DNA of 64,000 nucleotides from Oscarella lobularis (lineage: Eukaryota > Porifera > Homoscleromorpha > Homosclerophorida > Oscarellidae): assembly GCF_947507565.1 (NCBI RefSeq), contig NC_089187.1, positions 2,294,001 through 2,358,000 on the forward strand. Reading direction: 5' to 3'. The position numbers and the translations under genes are program-made. A model generated the notes under the pieces. The model did not search any database and was not told the origin of the DNA. It saw only the letters and a list, made by a program, of their open reading frames with translations. How positions within the stretch are numbered: position 1 is the stretch's first letter; the number at the start of each line of letters is the position of its first letter. Below, piece after piece: positions 23,646 to 31,552 of this stretch.

Positions 23646-25873
23646 CTAGCTCGTTCGTACGCCCGATCGATACTTCGTGATTCGCTGCCGCTGCTGCTGT
23701 TGCTCTGCTACCTTCTCTCTGATCTGAGATTTGATTGAAGCGTAGAAGTACCAATCATCATGACTTTCGCGCAAAATTCCTCCTGGTTTAGCAGGCCAGA
23801 TGATATTGCTATTCAGACGCTCGGGATAATTCCGTTCGTCAAACATTTTCGTAGACCAATCAAAATCTACGATTCGAATTTCACCTTCCTTGCTAATGAG
23901 AATATTTGATGGACGAAAGTCCCCATGAATGTGACCGCTTTCATGGAGGACATTCACAGCGCGCTCCAGATTTGATATTACAACTTCAGCTGGGATCTCA
24001 GCATCCCCTCTAAGCCAATCGCCCAGCGAGCGCCATCCAACCAGCTCCATAATTACATAGCGTGTCGGGCGACCGAAATTTATTGCTTCTTCATAAAGGT
24101 ATTGCGGGGCCAAGTTAGCTAATGCCAAAGATTTGTGCACTTCTCCGCCGTACTTATCATCGTGGCCTGCAAAACAGTGCACTGTCAAATATCAAAGCCA
24201 AACAATTACTTACCAAAAACAGATTTGATCGCAAATTTCTTATCCTTATGCGACGATATTTTGCATTCAAAGGCTCTTCCCAATGAAACGCTTAGAGACC
24301 TGGAACACGATAAGCCTTCATAAAGCTCGTCGTTCAGATAAAAGCTAAAGTGATATTTCCACTTCTAAAAGTCAGAGCATCTCCTTTGATTTTCAAACCT
24401 GTTAGGAGTGAACTGAGGGTTATTGATGGCAGGCAGTTGATATCTGTGGCTTTTCCATTCTTGTACCAGCTGTAAGACTCCTTTGCGGATGCGTCGAAGG
24501 AATGATACTGTGGCTGCATCGTCCCCTTCGTTGTGCCGCGTTTCGCTCAGCCGCGTAATAACTGCTATTGAGGACTGAAGAGCGTGGCCCTTGAAAGTGA
24601 CGAAACCGTGTAATGTCACTATTCTTGGATCCAACTCGAGAGCAAGACACGGAAAGCTTCCGCCTTCTATTGCAGCCAACTTTAGATGCTCTTTCTGTGC
24701 TATTTCATAATTCCTAATAAAAACCACATTGACAGTTTTGACACCTTTGTGACATCCGTTTAATACTTCCTCACCTGTGGAGCCCAATCCGACCAGAGCC
24801 AATTGCATCACTGCCACTTTTGATTTCAAGGAGGAGCACTGGAAAATAATGTCCTTTCTTTCGATGAACAATTGCGGCATCACACTTGTTTTTCCTGCTC
24901 ATCGTGCCCTCTCGGATTATGCCAAACTGATGTGTTGCGTCAAGCGATTCTGTGTCATACGACGATCCAAACAAGCGTCGAAGACAGCGAATCAAATCTA
25001 TTTCGTGCCCACTTTTACGTGACCAAGCACCAGCCCTGAAATCTTTCACAAGATCGTCGTTGGATACTGTGTCTGAAATGGGTGTTGACGCGTCTTCCTC
25101 TGTTCCAAGTTGCTGGAAAGGCTTGTATACAATTGAAGCGTCTAATCGACTTTCTTCCGAATACAAGATCTTCTCTCTTGTCGCGGAATCGTTTGCCGCT
25201 TCAGATCCGCTGCTCCTCTATATAAAGAAAATATTGCGACTTCGTGCTTCCTCTAAAACACATGATATACTGTACCATGCAATCAGCATTCTTTTTCGAC
25301 TATAGAAAAGAATGTAAATATAATTTCAATTTCATCGCTCTGCTTGCCTTCTTCGTTGGGGGTTCTTCCGAGTCGTAACTTGCCCTAGATTGCGGACGAG
25401 AAGCTGAAGAAGACGCTTCAAGAGAAACGTGCCTATCCATGTTGACGTAATTCGATGTCGTCGAAGCTAAAAGGAATCAGATGAGACTTGGAACTAACTA
25501 ATGCATAGACATTACGCAAAAAAACTGGGATTATCTGCGAAACTGTGAATTTGCCCGAGCTCCTGCTCTTTATGACACAAAAGTAATAGCCAGCGGTCTT
25601 CGAGTTCAGAATCAATTCCGATTCGGTGTCGTCGTTGACCGAGTCAGGAGCGAGGAGCGCATCATCTTCCGCGGGTCGAAAGTACCACTTGTACACCACG
25701 TCCGTTTCGTAAGCACGGCAAGACAATCGAACTGAGCCGTCTTCTGGTGAAATAGAAAGGCTAGGTTCTTCCGCGATCGTTGGCGGGGGCCCAGCGGCAG
25801 ATGATGATGAAGATGTAGAGCTCATTCCTAAGCTACAACACCAATAAGATGCTAGCGCGGGAGGCACGCTCAA
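23646..25873 (-). CDS. Crinkler-like PD-(D/E)XK nuclease + protein kinase, apparently fused to an Ig domain
   Basis: Exon 1 (25873 to about 25530) holds an Ig-like domain: VRLSCRAYETDVVYKWYF and SKTAGYYFCVIKS give the C-W-YxC pattern. It splices in phase to STTSNYVNMDRHVSLEASSS (25467 onward). A GC-AG intron after EEPPTKK leads to RSSGSEAANDS. The next domain has DFRAGAWSRKSGHEIDLIRC, then CDAAIVHRKKGHYFPVLLLE followed directly by IKSGSD, a D...E-x-K restriction-endonuclease-like core. RNYEIAQKEHLKLAAIEGGS and PCLALELDPRIVTLHGFVTF follow. The C-terminal half is a divergent kinase: FAIKSVFG lysine, IMELVGWRSLGDWL, HGDFRPSNILI (HRD as HGD) and DFDWS. A nuclease followed by such a kinase is the layout of eukaryotic crinkler-type effectors. 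The nuclease/kinase part may start alone at ATG 25440, with Ig as a separate gene. Confidence 0.7.
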
Positions 25874-26207
25874 AAAGCGAGTCGCCCACGAACTGTCGAA
25901 CTAGTAACCCGGCTGCAGATTCCCGCAACTGACGCGTAGATTGAGGGCGTAGTCTAAATTAATAGGAATTTAATTTTTAGGTCGTGCGCCGAAGGAAAAC
26001 AACGACGAAGACAGAAGAAGGGGGGTATTGGGCTCATAACTGAAGTCGAGGCCAGCGATTTCATTTTCAGATTCGATTAGATGAAATCAGTTCTTTAATT
26101 AAACAAAAACCAGAACAGCCAAGAAAAACGACAAAACGTTCATTGCTCCATGAAAATAAATCCAGATTAGCAACCTTTACTTGTAACAAGTTCTTTCATC
26201 GCCATGT
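25874..26207. other. Intergenic spacer
   Basis: Between the start of the Ig/nuclease/kinase gene and the stop of the ABCG2-like gene. Nothing recognisable seen. Confidence 0.5.
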
Positions 26208-29172
26208 CTACTTGTTTAACTTCTTGAAACGAAGCTCCAAGTAGGCAATGACAAGAAAAACGAAGAAGAACAGAGCCAGAGCCATGGGAGCAAACCAGAG
26301 AGAGGCCTCCACGAAATCCTGCGAATCCAAATACGACGCGCCAGTCACAACGTCAGGAAATCCGGAAACGCTGTAAAATCTCTAACCAATTATTCAATTA
26401 GGTAATATCTATTCTTACCAAGATCCATTTGATCTAATTTCGTCACTGCAAAACAGAAGCCCGTCTATTTCATTGTAGCTCATTGCCTTATAGAAAACTT
26501 ATAAATAAATAAATAAATGATAGGAACTGCTTTAGGACCTCAAGTGCATAGCGAAATACACTGAGCCACTTGAGCCATCTGAGCCAAACAGGAATAGAGG
26601 AAAGATTGAGAAAGAGACCACCAAAGACCTAGAGCCCCATGCAATCAAAACGCCCCAACGCCCCCCTCGGATACTTTACCATCATGACTGTATAGATGAG
26701 AGCACACAGAAGCGTTCCCAAGGCAAAGACGCGTATTCCCGCTCCAACTGCGTACGATATCCCATTCCCAGACATCGCCGTGAGAAGAATAATGGCAACG
26801 TAGTAGAAAAACTTCCCAGCATCAGCTTGAAATCCTTATAGGGAGACAGACAATGAAAAAGAATATAGTCAATACATTCGGCACGAGTACCTATCATCCA
26901 ATAGGTGACGCAGGCAAAGAGGAAATAGGGTAGGATGTTGACAAAGAGCAAATCGCATCCAACACGAGCCAAGAAGTAAGCAAAAATGTGATAATAGCCA
27001 CTAGCTGATTCGTGTCTAATGAATAGATTTGAAGGCATGCATGTGTAGCTATCTCCATGACTTGCCTGAATATGGGTCGCTCTGCCATGAAGACTTCAAT
27101 GCTCCCGAGATTTCCGAATACGAGATTGATGATTATGAAGAAAAAGGCACCAACCCTGTACGTGAATTTCTAGCAAAAGAGTCTGATTGGTGTTGGGGTT
27201 TTCTCTTGCCTGTTTTGAATTCCCTTTTCGTCCAATTCAAGTTGCAAGAAAATGAGCCCGACAACGATGCCAAAAATCAACATCGTTGCAACCTAAAACA
27301 CGTCATCATAATTAGAAAAAAAAGTCAATACGTTACCTGCATAATAGATAGCATGGGATTTCGGATGGTATTGATTAGAGCTCTTTTGCTCAAAATGAAG
27401 AACTAGATCTATTAATTCAATCTGTCTCTTCCTTGAATCCGTTTTTCTTTACCTGGTAAAGATATCCGGTTGGATACTCCAAAGGAACTTTCTTCACTTC
27501 GTAATCTTGGCCCCGTCCCAAAAAGGTTCCCAGTAGAGGTTTCAGTTCCGCGTCCAAGTCAAGCGAGTAGGACGACTCGTTGAACTTCTTCACCAAAGGC
27601 AAAACTTCAAAAAAAGGAAGTCAAGCTCCATAAATAACTATTGATTTATGTACTTTCGTTGTCAGCCTTTTTCTCCTCCTCGCCGTCTTTTTTCTCGCTC
27701 TCAATCATTTCCTGCACCGTATCGAGAAAGAAATCGGCCGGATTGTCGTGCTCCTCGCAAACAAATCCTAGAAATAAATCAATAACGATTACACGTGTCT
27801 TTCATTAGTACCGTTTTCGTCGAAGAACTTCAACGCGTTACTAGCCAGCCCGTGATAGACAGTCTGCCCGCAACCCAACAAAGTCAACCGGTCAAATAAC
27901 TTGAAAATCGAATAACGAGGCTGATGAATCGAGAAGATGATCGTCGCATTTGCGCTCAGACTAAAGAGAAAAAAATCACCAATTAAATATACAATGTCAA
28001 ACTCTCCCCCTTACTCTCTCAAAAGACGAATGACACTGACGGCCGTGTGAGCATCCAATCCCGTCGTGGGTTCATCCAGAAAGAGGATATTCGGCTTCAC
28101 AATTAATTCCATTCCGATATTCGTACGCTTTCTTTCGCCTCCAGATATACCCCTCAAAAAATCCGTACCCACCTAAAGACACCACAGTACATGTACCCTG
28201 CACTGTAACTAAGATTCTTGTGGTGGGGTGGTCTCAAGACAAAAGATTCCTAAGGTGAGGGTGGCCAAAACTAAAGATTCTTATGGTGGGGGTGATTCTG
28301 ATAGCCAAAACTAAGGATTCTTATGATGGGTTAGTAAAGATTTCTTATGGTGGGAGTAGCCAAACTACAATATGTCTAAGTACCCCTTCTGTAATAATGA
28401 CCATATGGGACAACTATAGAACTTAATTAGGGCGGTTGGTATAAACGGGTGTCTTTACTCTTTAGTCTACTCTTACCTTTGAGTTGGCAACTTTTGTGAG
28501 ACCCAAGTCTTCCAGAACGCCATCGACGCGATTCTCTCTCTCGACTTTCGAAACGGAGCGCGGAAGACGAAGTGCTGCCGAAAAAAGCAGATTTTCCCTC
28601 ACAGTCAAAGTTCCCATCACAATGTCATCCTAGAAACACAGATTAACTTAATTATTATTATCATTTATTGATGTACCTGAACGACGTAGCCGGACATGAG
28701 TTTGAAATTTTCCGGCAACGGTTTCCCATCCAGAAGAACGCATCCGGTGATTGACGTCGAACTTGTAAGACGTCCAGCCAAAATATTCAATAATCTAACA
28801 ATTGATAATGACGTCAACGCGCAAAACCACAAACTCTCACGTGGTTTTTCCACTTCCTGTCGGTCCCAAGATGGCGTTCATTCCGGGAGACATTAGTCCG
28901 CTGACGAAAGAGTGACGTCATCGTGAAAATTTTAATCGCGCACGAGATCTGCGTACCTGACGTCGTCCAGTATCACCTTTTCCTTTCGCTGGGCGCAGCA
29001 CCAGCAGCCCTTTTCCGTCACCGTCACCGCGTAGCGAATTGCGTGATAGGAAAGCAGAGATCCCGTGGATTTCTTCGCAGAGGTCCTTCCCGCTGCGGGA
29101 GAGAGAGTCACGCGTGTTTTTTTCTGCAGACGGCGTACTCGAATTGAGCTCGACCACTTCCATCCCTTCCAT
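26208..29172 (-). CDS. ABCG2: ABCG2-type half transporter
   Basis: ABCG-family half transporter: N-terminal ATPase then a six-helix membrane domain, expected to dimerise and export drugs, sterols or porphyrin-like substrates. The start [11 protein letters not shown] (29172) joins over a 46-bp intron to [21 protein letters not shown]. Visible further on: [69 protein letters not shown] and the ABCG signature DNPADFFLD (near 27750). The membrane domain exons include FFAR-type [16 protein letters not shown] and hydrophobic stretches to 26300. The C-terminus is [20 protein letters not shown]. Order and motifs match ABCG2 better than ABCG1/4 or the ABCG5/8 pair. Head to head with the GTPase gene, 129 bp apart. 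Confidence 0.9.
28205..28375. repeat. Degenerate minisatellite in ABCG2 intron
   Basis: Four to five irregular copies of a motif like AAGATTCTTATGGTGGGGGT, spaced 30-50 bp, inside an unusually long intron between the NBD exons. Confidence 0.75.
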
Positions 29173-29301
29173 GTTGGGTTCGTGATTCGGGTAGGGCTAA
29201 TTGTAAGCATGCGCAAAAAACGTGAACACGTGCACGCCACGAGCGTCAAATGCCGAAAATAGCAGTGTGAAAAATATTTGACAACTTCTGTCTCTAACAA
29301 G

Positions 29302-30243
29302 ATGGGCTGCTGCGTAGGAAAGAAAGCTTCGACACGAACAGGGGATTTTACCCACGACGTCAAAACATTTGAGTACCCAGTAGATAGTAGAAAATCTCCT
29401 TCTTATCCACCACGAGCTCTCAAGTACGTTCTAAGCAAAGAGGAAGAGAAAACCGAGGAATCGTTCGTCTGTCGCGGTCCACAACAGTTGGACTTCTCCA
29501 ACTGCACCGACGTCTCGGAAATCGAAAAAGCCTTTTCGAGCATCATAGCCGATCAGCTCAAATCGCTTCGCCAGAACGCGCTGAATCGCACAAAAACGAT
29601 ATCGATCGATTCGCTGCCGACGCACGAGCAAGGGAGAAGTCGAAAGAGCAGCCCATTCGTGCAGCACATCGCGTTCGTGGGCTCGCCAAACTCGGGCAAA
29701 TCGACTCTAATCGCGCGAATGTCACGCGGCGAAAACGACGACTTCGAAGAACCGTCTCGAGGAGGAAACACCGGCACCTCGTTCACGAAGGCAACCGTTA
29801 TAATCGAAGGCGGTCTCGGCGACGAAATCGACGACGACGGCATGAATTTTCTATGGCCCGCCATACGAGTCAGTCTCTGGGATATGGTACGCGTTGGCCA
29901 ATCGAAAGCGATGCTACAAATGGCGATAGAGAGCAAAGACTGTCTATGTTTGGTCGTCAGTAACGACGACGCCGAGGCGGCGCGGGAAGCGGCGGATAAA
30001 CTACGTTGGATACTCAGCGCGGCGACTGTGAACTTACACGTGATTATATTGCGGAATAAAATCGATTTGGAGCTCGGTTTGGGTGCGAGGGATTGCTTGG
30101 AGACGTTGAGGGGAATTGCGAGGGAGTGCGCTGTGCCGTGGTACGACGTGTCGGCGAAGACGGGGAAGGGAATCGAGGCGGCGTTTCATTCTATGTGCGT
30201 CGACGTGCTCATACAAAAACTCGCTTTTTTGAACGATTCGTGA
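29302..30243 (+). CDS. Ras-like small GTPase with N-terminal lipidation signal
   Basis: Single exon, 313 residues from the ATG giving MGCCVGKK, a strong N-myristoylation plus palmitoylation signal; an upstream in-frame ATG (29278) would hide it, so the second ATG is preferred. After a roughly 120-residue N-terminal extension comes a G domain: P-loop GSPNSGKST, a switch-I-like threonine in GTSFTKATV, NKID (RNKIDLELG) and the G5 motif VSAKTGKG. Switch II is unusual: WDMVRVGQS instead of WDTAGQE, so DxxG is interrupted by two residues. No C-terminal CAAX or CC prenylation motif (ends AFLNDS). Lipidation at the N-terminus instead of prenylation recalls plant ARA6. Membrane attachment is well supported by sequence; the pathway is unknown. 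Confidence 0.82.
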   Translation: MGCCVGKKASTRTGDFTHDVKTFEYPVDSRKSPSYPPRALKYVLSKEEEKTEESFVCRGPQQLDFSNCTDVSEIEKAFSSIIADQLKSLRQNALNRTKTISIDSLPTHEQGRSRKSSPFVQHIAFVGSPNSGKSTLIARMSRGENDDFEEPSRGGNTGTSFTKATVIIEGGLGDEIDDDGMNFLWPAIRVSLWDMVRVGQSKAMLQMAIESKDCLCLVVSNDDAEAAREAADKLRWILSAATVNLHVIILRNKIDLELGLGARDCLETLRGIARECAVPWYDVSAKTGKGIEAAFHSMCVDVLIQKLAFLNDS

Positions 30244-30288
30244 GAGTTTTTACATAGATGCACGCAGCTATAGGGCATTGTCTACTGT

Positions 30289-30647
30289 TTAGTTTCCCTT
30301 TTTACTCATTGAACCGGTTGCCATCATGTAGAGGCTTGCAAATGTAAGGCAAATTCCAAGTCCAGCCGCGATCATCGATCCTCTAACGTTCTACAGGTTC
30401 TACGGGGCCTCATTTCCTAATTCTATAACGTACCTGTACACAATACGATCCGAGGCGCCGCGTAGAAAGACTGGTCGCTGATTCGGTCGCTGGAGCGGAG
30501 AATCGTCGAAGAGTAGGGTTAGGGGGCCTCACTTACTTGAAAATAGCTTTGGAACACGGGAACCTTGTTCGGTCTGTAGACGACACCTCCTCGTGACGCG
30601 GAGTCCTGAAGAAAGCGTTCGCGATACGAATTTCGAAGGTTTTCCAT
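30289..30647 (-). CDS. COX7A: Cytochrome c oxidase subunit 7A-like protein
   Basis: Three short exons: MENLRNSYRERFLQDSASRG with VVYRPNKVPVFQSYFQ, then RPNQRPVFLRGASDRIVYR, then NVRGSMIAAGLGICLTFASL and MMATGSMSKKGN. About 90 residues. The pattern of a matrix segment, PVFLRG..D...YR, one hydrophobic helix and a short basic tail fits COX7A/COX7A2L, an inner-membrane subunit of complex IV and supercomplexes. The small size makes the call moderate. Head to head with TBCB (103 bp between the ATGs). Confidence 0.7.
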
Positions 30648-30750
30648 AGTGTCCGGGACGGTGAAGAAGTGGCGCGTGACCGCGATTGTTTACAGCGCAC
30701 TTCAGATTCGATATTTTATTCCCTTCTAAGCCAGTCAGTGTACACTATTT

Positions 30751-31455
30751 ATGGACGACGTGATATCTGTCCGAATTACAAGCTCTGTTTCGACTTTCGG
30801 ATCGGAACGTCGCTTTCCCGCCTCAACGAAAGTCGTCGATCTCAAAGGAAAGCTCGAATTGATAACAGGCGCCTCGTGCCGATCGATGGAGCTCGATCTC
30901 TTCGATCGAGACGATCAATTCGTTCGTTCGCTTCAAGACGACGACGCGACGCTCGAATCGGCGTCCGTGGCGAGCGGAATGCGCGTACACGTCACGGATC
31001 GCGAGAAAAGAGCCGGCGAATTCGACGATCTCTCCGCCGTACCGAAATACGAGATGAAAGACGACGAATATGCGAAACGATCCGATTCGGTTCGCGCCTT
31101 CAAGGAACGAATGAAGTTGGGACGTTTCAATCCGGAGGCGCAGGCGCAGAAAGACGAAGAAATGAAAAAGGAGAAGGACGCCGCCGAATTGATATCGGTT
31201 GGATCGCGCTGCGAGGTGCGCGTGACCGGAAACCCGCTTCGGCGCGGAACGGTCGCCTATGTCGGGGAGACGGGCTTCAAGCCGGGATATTGGGTGGGAA
31301 TTCGATACGACGAGCCCGTTGGGAAGCACGATGGTTGCGTGGGGGGTAAAAGATATTTTGAATGTGATATGAAATATGGGGGGTTCGTCAAGCCAAAGTG
31401 CGTGACTGTGGGTGACTTTCCTGTAGAGGGTATTGACGATGAGGACGAGATTTGA
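30751..31455 (+). CDS. TBCB: Tubulin-folding cofactor B
   Basis: Single exon, 234 residues. Cofactor B binds alpha-tubulin after CCT and works with cofactor E in dimer assembly and disassembly. The N-terminal ubiquitin-like domain (VISVRITSSVSTFGSERRF to GMRVHV) is followed by a linker helix (YAKRSDSVRAFKERMKLGRF, a conserved cofactor-B segment). The C-terminal CAP-Gly domain carries GYWVGIRYDEPVGKHDG with the GKHDG motif, KRYFECDMKYGGFVKP and an acidic end, EDEI, suited to CAP-Gly/EEY-like contacts. Length and order match the family. Confidence 0.96.
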   Translation: MDDVISVRITSSVSTFGSERRFPASTKVVDLKGKLELITGASCRSMELDLFDRDDQFVRSLQDDDATLESASVASGMRVHVTDREKRAGEFDDLSAVPKYEMKDDEYAKRSDSVRAFKERMKLGRFNPEAQAQKDEEMKKEKDAAELISVGSRCEVRVTGNPLRRGTVAYVGETGFKPGYWVGIRYDEPVGKHDGCVGGKRYFECDMKYGGFVKPKCVTVGDFPVEGIDDEDEI

Positions 31456-31552
31456 TTCGAACAATAAAACAGCAAACACACTGATCTACTTCTGTTGGCA
31501 TCCTTTCTCTAATTTAGATGCACGTGTTCTCTTTGAAGGGGGTAGGCTCACC

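Noticed and set aside
29278-29301. Upstream in-frame ATG of the GTPase (MTTSVSNK)
   Set aside because: The second ATG exposes MGCCVG, a strong lipidation signal, so it is the more likely start.
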